DNA of 10,263 nucleotides from NCBI GenBank assembly GCA_964348745.1, contig CAYGDT010000050.1:1-10263 (forward strand), in the 5' to 3' direction. Within the stretch, counting starts at the first letter, position 1, and each line of letters starts with the position of its first letter. This document shows, piece by piece, positions 4,756 to 10,263 of this stretch. The notes below the pieces were generated by a model. It was not told the origin of the DNA. It did no database searches and saw only the letters and a list, made by a program, of their open reading frames with translations. The DNA is from CAYGDT01 sp964348745 (lineage in GTDB: Bacteria > Patescibacteriota > Gracilibacteria > Peribacterales > Peribacteraceae). Both the position numbers and the translations under genes were made by a program.

Positions 4756-5606
4756 TGTCAATCCGCGTTCTTAAACCATCGACTCCGGGGCAGCGCAACA
4801 GGAGCGTTGCAGACTTCTCATGGCTCACAAAAAAGCGGCCGGAAAAGCGCCTCAGCAAAGGAAAAAAGCGCATCTCCGGACGCGCCAGCAGCGGTCGAGT
4901 CGCCGTTCGCCATCGCGGCGGCGGACACAAGAAACTCCTGCGTATGATCGATTTTCGTTGCAACGATAAGCAGGGAGTGCCGGGAATTGTGCAATCCCTT
5001 GAGTACGATCCAAACCGCACCGCACGCATCATGTTGGTGCGGTATGCCGACGGAGATAAGCGCTACCATCTTGCGCCCGAGGGCATGAACGTCGGTGACA
5101 GTATTGTCTGCGCTGATCGTACGAAGGTGAAACCCGGCAATCGCATGCAACTCCAGAACATTCCGACCGGATACAAAATCTTCAACGTGGAGATTAATTT
5201 GGGCAAGGGTGGTGCTATCGTGCGCAGCGCCGGAACATCGGCAATGCTCGTCGGGTTCGACAAAGACTTCGCGATTGTGCAGTTACCGAGCAACGAGGTG
5301 CGCAAGGTGCGCAAGGAGTGCAGCGCAACCATCGGTACTGTCTGCAATGGAGAACACAGCCTCGTGCGTATCGGCAAGGCGGGACGCATGCGCTGGATGG
5401 GGCGTCGCCCGCAGGTGCTCGGTAAGTCCATGAATGCCGTGGATCACCCGCATGGAGGAGGAGAAGGTCACTCGCCGATAGGCTCAAAGAGGGGACCAAA
5501 AACGCCGTGGGGCAAACAGGCACGCGGGGTAAAGACCCGCAAACGGCACAAAGCAAGCGATGCACTGATTATGCGCAAACGTTCCCGAAAGAAGCGTAAG
5601 AAATAA
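4755..5606 (+). CDS. rplB: 50S ribosomal protein L2 (uL2)
   Basis: L2 is needed for subunit joining and supports peptidyl transfer. The 283 residues are close to the usual ~275. The N-terminal RNA-binding part has GRVAVRHRGGGHKK (47-60) and YDPNRTARI (84-92). The C-terminal part has NAVDHPHGGGEGHS (227-240), including the conserved HPH-GGG loop with the histidine equivalent to E. coli His229, then the basic end KRSRKKRKK. No tail insertion is present. It is followed, unusually, by a 111-nt gap before rpsS. Confidence 0.97.
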   Translation: MSIRVLKPSTPGQRNRSVADFSWLTKKRPEKRLSKGKKRISGRASSGRVAVRHRGGGHKKLLRMIDFRCNDKQGVPGIVQSLEYDPNRTARIMLVRYADGDKRYHLAPEGMNVGDSIVCADRTKVKPGNRMQLQNIPTGYKIFNVEINLGKGGAIVRSAGTSAMLVGFDKDFAIVQLPSNEVRKVRKECSATIGTVCNGEHSLVRIGKAGRMRWMGRRPQVLGKSMNAVDHPHGGGEGHSPIGSKRGPKTPWGKQARGVKTRKRHKASDALIMRKRSRKKRKK

Positions 5607-5608
5607 TT

Positions 5609-5710
5609 ATGAAGCCATACCTGTTTGTCGCTATCGGCTCCGCCAATCAAGCTATCAGCTATCAGCTATCAACTATCAGCTCTATGCGTCTATCCTTTGC
5701 CACTACCTAA
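5609..5710 (+). CDS. possible 33-codon bridging ORF between rplB and rpsS
   Basis: An ATG two bases after the rplB TAA opens a frame of 33 codons (MKPYLFVAIGSANQ at the start) that closes with TAA 7 nt before the rpsS ATG. It contains the heptamer repeat (AISYQL). It resembles no family I know. Its fit to the gap suggests it could carry ribosomes across the only long spacer in the operon, but it could equally be chance. Confidence 0.3.
   Translation: MKPYLFVAIGSANQAISYQLSTISSMRLSFATT
5651..5681. repeat. heptanucleotide tandem repeat (GCTATCA)
   Basis: Four 7-bp units read GCTATCA three times and then ACTATCA (5651-5678), followed by GCT. An imperfect extra unit may lie at 5629-5635. It accounts for much of the rplB-rpsS spacer. 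Such heptamers are known dispersed bacterial tandem repeats, and the 7-bp period shows no selection for a reading frame. Confidence 0.8.
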
Positions 5711-5717
5711 CTTCGCT

Positions 5718-6047
5718 ATGTCTAGATCTCTCAAAAAAGGCCCCTACGTTGATCCAAGAGTCCTGAAAAAGGTGATGAAAATGATGGAATCCGGAGATAA
5801 AAAGATCATCAAGACGTGGGCGCGCGACTGCGATATACCGCCGGAATTCGTCGGATTCACCTTCGCTGTCCACAACGGAAAAGATTTCACGCCCGTGTAC
5901 ATAACCGAACAGATGGTGGGTCATAAACTCGGTGAGTTCTCTTGGACAACCAAGTTCAAGATCCATGGCGGAAAAATGTCCGCCGCCGAGGCCGCCGGCC
6001 CAACCTCCGGAGGTTCTGCCAGCCCATCACCTGCTCCGAAGAAATAG
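5718..6047 (+). CDS. rpsS: 30S ribosomal protein S19 (uS19)
   Basis: S19 lies in the 30S head and contacts the A-site finger and S13. The start at 5718 gives the invariant MSRSLKKGPYVD. A longer frame from a TTG at 5625 would add 31 repeat-encoded residues and is rejected. Conserved parts are WARDCDIPPEFVG (34-46), FTFAVHNGKDFTPVYITEQM (48-67) and VGHKLGEFS. The 109 residues exceed the usual ~92. The last ~20 are an Ala/Ser/Pro/Gly tail whose DNA includes a perfect 14-bp palindrome. It ends in TAG, 15 nt before rplV, with no Shine-Dalgarno. Confidence 0.95.
   Translation: MSRSLKKGPYVDPRVLKKVMKMMESGDKKIIKTWARDCDIPPEFVGFTFAVHNGKDFTPVYITEQMVGHKLGEFSWTTKFKIHGGKMSAAEAAGPTSGGSASPSPAPKK
6002..6015. 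repeat. perfect 14-bp palindrome in the rpsS tail
   Basis: AACCTCCGGAGGTT is fully self-complementary and lies in the codons for the extra Pro-Thr-Ser-Gly-Gly tail of S19. GGCC and GCC flank it without a clear outer helix. It could be a hairpin with a tight loop or a dyad site. It is not clearly family A or B. Confidence 0.5.
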
Positions 6048-6062
6048 TTTCTCACCTCTTCC

Positions 6063-6662
6063 ATGAAAGCATCATACCGATCCGTCCGCATCGCTCCCAA
6101 GAAGGCACAACTCGTTGCCAAGATGGTACGTGGCATGCGCGTGCCTGCTGCCGTTGAAATGCTGGAGCACACCAATAAGAAGGCTGCGCACCTGCTTGCA
6201 GGACTGCTGCGCAGTGCAATGGCCAATGCTTCGCATAACGAGAAGCAGGATCCCCAAATGATGATTATCAAGTCACTCATCGTCAATAAAGCGCAGTCGT
6301 ATAATCGCGGCGTGCCGATGGCTCGCGGACGTGTACGCCCTATCCGCAAGTTCTTAAGTCACATCGATATGATATTGGGGTTTGCAGACGACACCGTAGA
6401 TGGAACGCAGGAAAAATCTGCGGAAACCAAGAAAAATTCTTCCCAAACAGCCAAAAAGCCTGTAAAAAGTGCGGGAGAGAAGAAAATAATCACGAGTACG
6501 AAGGGTAAGTCCTCTCCTAAGAAGGATACTGCCGCTTCCACCTCGAGGTCTTCCACGCCCAAGAAATCCTCTCAATCCTCTCAATCCTCTCAATCTTCCC
6601 TGCCGGCCGAAGCCGCGTATTACGCGGCGAAGGCTGGTGCATCCTCTGCATCCTCCAAATAA
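6063..6662 (+). CDS. rplV: 50S ribosomal protein L22 (uL22) with ~90-residue Lys/Ser tail
   Basis: L22 contacts all 23S domains, and its beta-hairpin lines the exit tunnel. The body is residues 1-108: SVRIAPKKAQLVAKMVRG (7-24), AAHLLAGLLRSAMANA (41-56), and the hairpin with NRGVPMARGRVRPIRKFLSH (81-100). The normal protein ends near here (~110 residues). Residues 109-199 are extra. They form a Lys/Ser/Thr-rich linker, then QSSQSSQSS from 9-bp repeats, then a family B palindrome (SLPAEAAYYAAKAG) and Ala-Ser-Ser. The tail is basic and probably disordered. TAATG overlaps rpsC. Confidence 0.95.
   Translation: MKASYRSVRIAPKKAQLVAKMVRGMRVPAAVEMLEHTNKKAAHLLAGLLRSAMANASHNEKQDPQMMIIKSLIVNKAQSYNRGVPMARGRVRPIRKFLSHIDMILGFADDTVDGTQEKSAETKKNSSQTAKKPVKSAGEKKIITSTKGKSSPKKDTAASTSRSSTPKKSSQSSQSSQSSLPAEAAYYAAKAGASSASSK
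6566..6657. repeat. 9-bp repeats flanking a family B palindrome in rplV
   Basis: TCCTCTCAA-type 9-bp units (6567-6596) run into TTCCCTGCCGGCC. The palindrome has inner helix GCCGCG/CGCGGC (6612-6617, 6623-6628) with loop TATTA, a GAA/GAA internal loop, and outer helix GCCGGCC/GGCTGGT (6602-6608, 6632-6638). GCATCCTCTGCATCCTCC follows. The same order and reading frame occur in rplC. Confidence 0.8.
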
Positions 6663-7333
6663 TGGGACAAAAAGTTAACCCCAACGGCTTCCGACTCAAT
6701 ATCACGCACTCGTGGCCGAGTACTTGGTTTGCCCGGGGAGCAAAGTATCGCGAGCTTTTTTTGCAGGACATGCGGATCAAACTTGCCATTGAAGAGCGTC
6801 TTCCGGACGCAGGCATCAGTTCGATCGACATTGATCGCAACAAGCGTACGTCCGTTGTCATCCACACCAGCAAGCCCGGTGTGATTATCGGCAAGCAGGG
6901 TGCTTCAATTGAGGAAATGCGCAAGGACTTGGAAAAGAAGTTCGGCGGATCGTTTGAAGTGAACATTCAGGAGATCCGTAATCCCGATGCTGATCCGATG
7001 GTGATCGCCGAGACCGTGCAAGGACAGATCCAGCGTCGCATGCCCTACAGACGCGCCGCAAAAATGGCCATCGAGAAAGCAATGCAATCCGGCGCGCTCG
7101 GCGTGAAGATCAAGGTATCCGGACGTCTGAACGGCGCGGAAATCGCGCGCAATGAAACATTTAAAGAAGGCAACATTCCCCTGCAGACCCTCCGTGCGAA
7201 CGTGGTGTTCGCTGTCCGTCACGCAAAGACGAGCTACGGAACGATCGGCGTGAAAGTCTGGATCTATAAGGGAATGGTGTTTAAGAAGATCAAGCAGGCG
7301 CAATCCGCCGGACTTACCTCTCTCAACAAATAA
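6662..7333 (+). CDS. rpsC: 30S ribosomal protein S3 (uS3)
   Basis: S3 is at the mRNA entry channel and helps unwind mRNA. Recognised by MGQKVNPNGFRL, the type II KH domain with GVIIGKQGASIEEMR (73-87, GKQG loop 77-80), and the C-terminal domain with RRMPYRRAAKMAIEKAMQSG and GVKIKVSGRLNGAEIAR, ending in YGTIGVKVWIYKG. The 223 residues are normal and there is no repeat tail. It is coupled to rplV by a one-base overlap, with 2 nt before rplP. Confidence 0.97.
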   Translation: MGQKVNPNGFRLNITHSWPSTWFARGAKYRELFLQDMRIKLAIEERLPDAGISSIDIDRNKRTSVVIHTSKPGVIIGKQGASIEEMRKDLEKKFGGSFEVNIQEIRNPDADPMVIAETVQGQIQRRMPYRRAAKMAIEKAMQSGALGVKIKVSGRLNGAEIARNETFKEGNIPLQTLRANVVFAVRHAKTSYGTIGVKVWIYKGMVFKKIKQAQSAGLTSLNK

Positions 7334-7335
7334 TC

Positions 7336-7755
7336 ATGCTGGAACCCAAGAAGATCAAGCACCGGAAAGTCCAGCGTCTCCGCGGTCAGTGGAAAGGCAA
7401 AGCGACGCGTGGAACACAGTTGGCGTTCGGTTCCGTGGGACTCAAGTGCACCGAAACAGGAGAGCTCACTGCCCGCCAGATCGAAGCTGCACGCCGCGCA
7501 ATGACGCACTCTGTCGCACGCGGAGGAAAAATCTGGATCCGAGTGTTCCCGCAAACTCCCGTGACCAAGAAGGCCGCCGAAGTACCCATGGGATCGGGAA
7601 AAGGTTCGCTTGAATACTGGTCGATCGTGCTGAAAGCCGGAACGATGATCTTCGAGATGGACGGACTCTCCGTCGACGCCGCGACCGTGGCTCTCAAGCT
7701 AGCCGGTTACAAACTGCCAATGAAAACCCGTGTTGTTTCCAAAATTATCCACTGA
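7336..7755 (+). CDS. rplP: 50S ribosomal protein L16 (uL16)
   Basis: L16 lies near the A site and organises tRNA binding. The 139 residues are standard. Markers are KHRKVQRLRGQWKGKATRGTQ at the N-terminus (family: kyRK..rGr..G.a.rG), LTARQIEAARRAMTH (48-62), the KIWIRVFPQTPVTKK strand, and the arginine-site loop EVPMGSGKGSLEYW. It has no tail. TGATG overlaps rpmC. Confidence 0.97.
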   Translation: MLEPKKIKHRKVQRLRGQWKGKATRGTQLAFGSVGLKCTETGELTARQIEAARRAMTHSVARGGKIWIRVFPQTPVTKKAAEVPMGSGKGSLEYWSIVLKAGTMIFEMDGLSVDAATVALKLAGYKLPMKTRVVSKIIH

Positions 7756-7961
7756 TGTCTACAACCGTTCCAACCGCCGAGCTTCGCAACATGACCCCTG
7801 CAGATCTGCAAAAAGAGATCGTCAAGCAGGAGAATGCAGTCGTGCAGTTGCGTCTGACGGTGAAGCTGGGCAAGGAGAAAGACAGCGCGAAGTATATTCG
7901 CGAGAAAAAACAGTTGGCGAGAATGAAGACGGTATTGAACTTTCCCTCCAAGAAATCATGA
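7755..7961 (+). CDS. rpmC: 50S ribosomal protein L29 (uL29)
   Basis: L29 is a small helical hairpin next to L23 at the tunnel exit. The 68 residues match family size. AELRNMTPADLQKEIVKQENAVVQLRL forms helix 1 and YIREKKQLARMKTVLN forms helix 2 (family: reir..IArikTvl). ATGA overlap with rpsQ. The position between L16 and S17 is the conserved order. Confidence 0.94.
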   Translation: MSTTVPTAELRNMTPADLQKEIVKQENAVVQLRLTVKLGKEKDSAKYIREKKQLARMKTVLNFPSKKS

Positions 7962-8362
7962 GAACTAAAAAAGGCGTCGTCTCATCGGCAAAAATGCAGG
8001 GAACGGTCAGCGTTGTCGTTCATCGTCTGGTGTTTCACCCGATCTTCAAAAAGCGCTACCGAAAGAGAAAAAAGTTCCTCTGCGACCCCAATGGAATGGA
8101 TCTGTATGAAGGAGACACCGTGACGATTGTCGAGTGCAAACCTCTCAGCAAAAGAAAGTGCTTCCGTGTGACCGAGCTCATCAAGGCAGCGCCTCGCGTG
8201 GATGAACTGAAAGAAGAAGAGGCGATCGAGAAAGTGATGCACCGCGAGAAGAAAGGAGCGGATGAGGCGAGCAAAGCGCAAAAAATGAAGAAATCTTCGG
8301 CATCCTCTGCATCCTCTGCATCTTCTGCATCCTCTGCATCCTCTGCATCCTCTGTACAATGA
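7958..8362 (+). CDS. rpsQ: 30S ribosomal protein S17 (uS17) with minisatellite Ala-Ser-Ser tail
   Basis: S17 is a primary 16S rRNA-binding protein with an OB fold. The start at 7958 gives MRTKKGVVSSAKMQGTVSV. A longer frame from 7730 is only an overlap with rplP and rpmC. The fold (1 to about 80) contains VVHRLVFHPIFKKRYRKRKKF, DPNGMDLYEGDTVTIVECKPLSKRKCFRV, with ~84 residues usual. The protein is 134 residues. An acidic/basic helical stretch (EEEAIEKVMHREKKGADEA) is followed by six tandem Ala-Ser-Ser units. The tail is likely flexible and its length may vary between strains. ATGA overlap with rplN. Confidence 0.95.
   Translation: MRTKKGVVSSAKMQGTVSVVVHRLVFHPIFKKRYRKRKKFLCDPNGMDLYEGDTVTIVECKPLSKRKCFRVTELIKAAPRVDELKEEEAIEKVMHREKKGADEASKAQKMKKSSASSASSASSASSASSASSVQ
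8300..8353. repeat. 9-bp minisatellite in rpsQ, six units
   Basis: Six consecutive units of GCATCCTCT, the third with one silent change (GCATCTTCT), encode Ala-Ser-Ser six times. Near-identity at the DNA level implies recent expansion by slippage. The 9-bp period keeps the frame. It is the same unit as in rplC, rplD, rplV and the region after lysS. Confidence 0.9.
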
Positions 8363-8727
8363 TCCAGACCGAAACTTTCCTCAACGTGGCAGATAACACG
8401 GGCGCCAAGAGCGTACAGTGCATCAAGGTGCTCGGAGGATCCCGCCGTCGCTACGCAGGTGTCGGTGATTTGATCGTTGTTGCGGTCAAGCAGGCTGCCC
8501 CGCGCGGTACGGTAAAGAAGAAGGCGGTGGAGCGCGCAGTCGTCGTGCGAACCAAAACACTCACGCGCCGCAAGGACGGCAGCGGTATACGATTCGACGA
8601 TAACGCCTGTGTCATTATCGCTAAAGATGGCATGCCAAAAGGCACGCGCGTTTTTGGTCCCGTTGCGCGTGAACTGCGTGCCAAAGGGTATCAGAAGATT
8701 ATTTCTCTTGCCCCCGACGTATTATGA
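8359..8727 (+). CDS. rplN: 50S ribosomal protein L14 (uL14)
   Basis: L14 forms an inter-subunit bridge and is the RsfS target. The 122 residues are exactly the family norm. Markers are MIQTETFLNVADNTGAKSV, VLGGSRRRYAGVGDLIVVAVK (24-44), RFDDNACVII (79-88) and GTRVFGPVARELR (96-108). No extension. ATGA overlaps at both ends; the upstream start lies just after the rpsQ minisatellite. Confidence 0.97.
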   Translation: MIQTETFLNVADNTGAKSVQCIKVLGGSRRRYAGVGDLIVVAVKQAAPRGTVKKKAVERAVVVRTKTLTRRKDGSGIRFDDNACVIIAKDGMPKGTRVFGPVARELRAKGYQKIISLAPDVL

Positions 8728-9311
8728 AGATCCGTGCCGGCGACAGCGTCGTCATCATCAGCGGCAAGGATAAAGGGAAGACAGGTCAGGTTCTCAGAGT
8801 CCTGCACGAAAAAAACAGAGTCGTCGTCTCGGACGTGAACATGCGCACGCGCCACATGCGTGCGAGTGCCAATCGACCGGGAGAGATCGTGAAATACGAA
8901 GCGGCATTGCACGCAAGCAACGTCATGGTTTTGGATCCGAAAACCAAGAAACCGACACGTATCGGATATAAGATCGAGAAGGGTAAGAAGACACGTATTG
9001 CCAAAAAGAGCGGCGAAGAGATTAAGAAGACAGTTGTAACAATGAAGAAAAAAGAGTCGGTGAAAGGAGACAAAGGAAACCAGAGAGTCCAGGGAGTCCA
9101 GGGATCCCCGGTTTCTCCGGACTCCCCGGTTTCTCCGGTTTCTTCGGTATCCCCGTCAAAGAAATCTCCTTTCTGGAAGAAAATGGGCTTTGGAGCCGAG
9201 GAGCAGGCGGATATTGTCGGGCGTGACCAAGGATCGCACATGAAAGAAGATCATTCCGTTCCCGACCAGGTGGAACGCAGCAGTACCCGAGGTTCCCAGC
9301 GCGGATCATAA
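8724..9311 (+). CDS. rplX: 50S ribosomal protein L24 (uL24) with ~90-residue tail
   Basis: L24 is an assembly initiator with a KOW domain: KIRAGDSVVIISGKDKGKTG and QVLRVLHEKNRVVVSDVN (2-39). The region with LDPKTKKPTRIGYKI and KGKKTRIAKKSGEEI completes the usual ~103 residues. The protein is 195 residues. The tail has a Lys-rich link, then VQGVQG and SPVSPDSPVSPVSSVSPS from 9-bp repeats, then a non-repetitive segment (SPFWKKMGFGAEEQADIVG) and a polar end. The part after the repeat is not low-complexity and may have a role of its own; I do not recognise it. Five nt precede rplE. Confidence 0.95.
   Translation: MKIRAGDSVVIISGKDKGKTGQVLRVLHEKNRVVVSDVNMRTRHMRASANRPGEIVKYEAALHASNVMVLDPKTKKPTRIGYKIEKGKKTRIAKKSGEEIKKTVVTMKKKESVKGDKGNQRVQGVQGSPVSPDSPVSPVSSVSPSKKSPFWKKMGFGAEEQADIVGRDQGSHMKEDHSVPDQVERSSTRGSQRGS
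9082..9153. repeat. 9-bp repeats in the rplX tail
   Basis: Two AGTCCAGGG-type units (about 9086-9103) are followed by five units CGGTTTCTC, CGGACTCCC, CGGTTTCTC, CGGTTTCTT and CGGTATCCC (9109-9153). The period is again three codons, but the sequence differs from the GCATCCTCT type. GGAGTCC (9094) and GGACTCC (9119) could form a hairpin. Confidence 0.75.
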
Positions 9312-9316
9312 ATCCT

Positions 9317-9940
9317 ATGGCATACGAAACTCTCCATAAACGGCTGCGCGGTTCGATCGCGAAGAATGTCGGCAAGACGCTTGGCATCAAAAATCTCCAT
9401 GCCTTACCTCGCTTGGAAAAAGTGACGGTGAACGTTGGTATCAATAAAACCAAGATGGATAGCAAGGAGACCCACGCATACGTTGAAGATTGTCTGAGTA
9501 AGATCACGGGACAAAAACCGGTCTTCACGACAACGAACAAGGCGATCTCCAACTTCAAGACTCGAGCCGGCCTCGTCGTTGGCTGCCGCGTAACGCTGCG
9601 CGGAAAGAAGATGGAAGAATTCCTCGATCGCTTGCTGAGCTACACGATTCCGCGCATTCGCGACTTCCGCGGGTTGCCGAGTAAACTCGATGGGAAAGGC
9701 AACTACAGTATCGGACTACGCGATCACTCTATTTTTCCGGAAGTTCCTGCACCGGACGCCAAGCAAATTTTCAGTCTGCAGGTGGTTATCACGACGACGG
9801 CAAAAAACGACGCCGAAGGAATGGCGCTGCTCAAAGAGATGGGTGTCCCGTTTAGGCTCGAAAAGGGGAAGGCAGAGAAGGCAGAGAAGCAGACAAAATC
9901 TACCGAAGATACTTCAATAGACGCTCCTCCTACTCCATAA
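9317..9940 (+). CDS. rplE: 50S ribosomal protein L5 (uL5)
   Basis: L5 binds 5S rRNA and the P-site tRNA elbow. Recognised by LPRLEKVTVNVGI (30-42), ITGQKPVFTTTNKAISNFKTR (63-83, family: tGQkPv.t.akkSIa.FklR), GCRVTLRGKKMEEFLDRLL, PRIRDFRGL and the C-terminal ITTTAKNDAEGMALLKEMGVPF. The 207 residues are ~25 above the norm. The extra tail starts at about 182 with two 9-bp units AAGGCAGAG (KAEKAEK) and ends IDAPPTP. It ends in TAA, 22 nt before rpsN. Confidence 0.96.
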   Translation: MAYETLHKRLRGSIAKNVGKTLGIKNLHALPRLEKVTVNVGINKTKMDSKETHAYVEDCLSKITGQKPVFTTTNKAISNFKTRAGLVVGCRVTLRGKKMEEFLDRLLSYTIPRIRDFRGLPSKLDGKGNYSIGLRDHSIFPEVPAPDAKQIFSLQVVITTTAKNDAEGMALLKEMGVPFRLEKGKAEKAEKQTKSTEDTSIDAPPTP

Positions 9941-9962
9941 TACGCACCTTCTAATACTGTTT

Positions 9963-10187
9963 ATGGCTCGCACCTCCCTCGTCTTCAAGCAACGCACTCG
10001 GCTCAATAAATTCCTCCGCGACAAAGCGGCAGGACGCAAGCCGAAGTTCCCGACGCGCGTCTACAACCGATGCGGTCTCTGCGCGCGTCGCCACGGCTAT
10101 ATGCGTTTCTTCGGAGTATGTCGTATCTGCTTCCGTGAAGCTGCCATTAATGGTGAAATTCCGGGCGTTACCAAATCTTCTTGGTAG
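9963..10187 (+). CDS. rpsN: 30S ribosomal protein S14, zinc-binding (uS14 type Z)
   Basis: S14 is a late-assembly protein of the 30S head. The zinc ribbon is C37-x2-C40 and C53-x2-C56 (CGLCARRHGYMRFFGVCRIC), followed by the invariant NGEIPGVTKSSW. The 74 residues are ~13 longer than the standard 61-residue type Z form. The extra residues lie between the N-terminus and the zinc ribbon (QRTRLNKFLRDKAAGRKPKF). It ends in TAG, 28 nt before rpsH. No Shine-Dalgarno. Confidence 0.96.
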   Translation: MARTSLVFKQRTRLNKFLRDKAAGRKPKFPTRVYNRCGLCARRHGYMRFFGVCRICFREAAINGEIPGVTKSSW

Positions 10188-10215
10188 CCAAGCTTTGATT
10201 CCTCTTTTAAGAATA

Positions 10216-10263
10216 ATGACCTACGTCACAGACCCCATCGGCGATCTTCTCACCCGCATGCGT
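10216..10263 (+). CDS. rpsH: 30S ribosomal protein S8 (uS8), N-terminal fragment at window edge
   Basis: Sixteen codons are visible: MTYVTDPIGDLLTRMR. This matches the S8 N-terminus (family: M..DPIaDmLTRIRNA) and S8 follows S14 in the spc operon. The gene continues beyond the window. The ATG is preceded by AGAATA rather than a Shine-Dalgarno. Confidence 0.93.
   Translation, partial: MTYVTDPIGDLLTRMR

Noticed and set aside
5651..5681. CRISPR array
   Set aside because: Units are contiguous 7-mers without spacers; no cas genes are nearby.
5625..5717. N-terminal extension of S19 from a TTG start
   Set aside because: The added residues are encoded by the heptamer repeat and the family starts at MSRSLKKGPYV.

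Overview
The window is the 5' part of a bacterial S10-spc ribosomal-protein operon (L3 to the start of S8, all on +). It is preceded by a lipoprotein-type thermonuclease gene (+), a divergent class I (archaeal-type) lysyl-tRNA synthetase (-), and a gene-poor, repeat-rich stretch at 1-481. The class I LysRS, densely overlapping genes, many small DNA repeats and near-total lack of Shine-Dalgarno sequences suggest a Patescibacteria/CPR lineage, possibly Peregrinibacteria-like. That placement is inference, not proof. TAA, TGA and TAG all end ribosomal genes here, so there is no sign of the UGA=Gly code known from Gracilibacteria and SR1.

Layout. 1-481: the possible end of an upstream gene, an intrinsic terminator, two related ~60-bp repeats, a C-rich/G-rich hairpin, two palindromic repeats and a second, bidirectional terminator. 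482-2074 (-): LysRS, whose conserved C-terminal helix region is cut off by an in-frame TAA at 620-622. 2100-2756 (+): a nuclease with all five catalytic residues, carrying two inverted palindromic repeats inside its linker. 2757-2936: a probable promoter and leader holding two more palindromes, the second overlapping the first possible start codon of rplC. 2937-10263: rplC, rplD, rplW, rplB, rpsS, rplV, rpsC, rplP, rpmC, rpsQ, rplN, rplX, rplE, rpsN and the first 16 codons of rpsH. Most junctions are TAATG, TGATG or ATGA overlaps, implying translational coupling. rpsJ (S10), the usual first gene, is absent from the head of the operon.

The most unusual feature is repeat DNA read as protein. 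L3, L4, L22, S17 and L24 (and mildly S19 and L5) carry C-terminal tails beyond the normal fold, made of 9-bp tandem repeats (three codons, for example Ala-Ser-Ser). In L3, L4 and L22 the tails also contain a palindromic element that occurs outside genes too. Its two helices vary in sequence but stay complementary around a constant GAA/GAA internal loop. A second palindromic family, in the nuclease and the rplC leader, shows the same pattern of compensating arms. The operon thus looks like a recurrent landing or birth site for small structured repeats, tolerated at the flexible ends of essential proteins.
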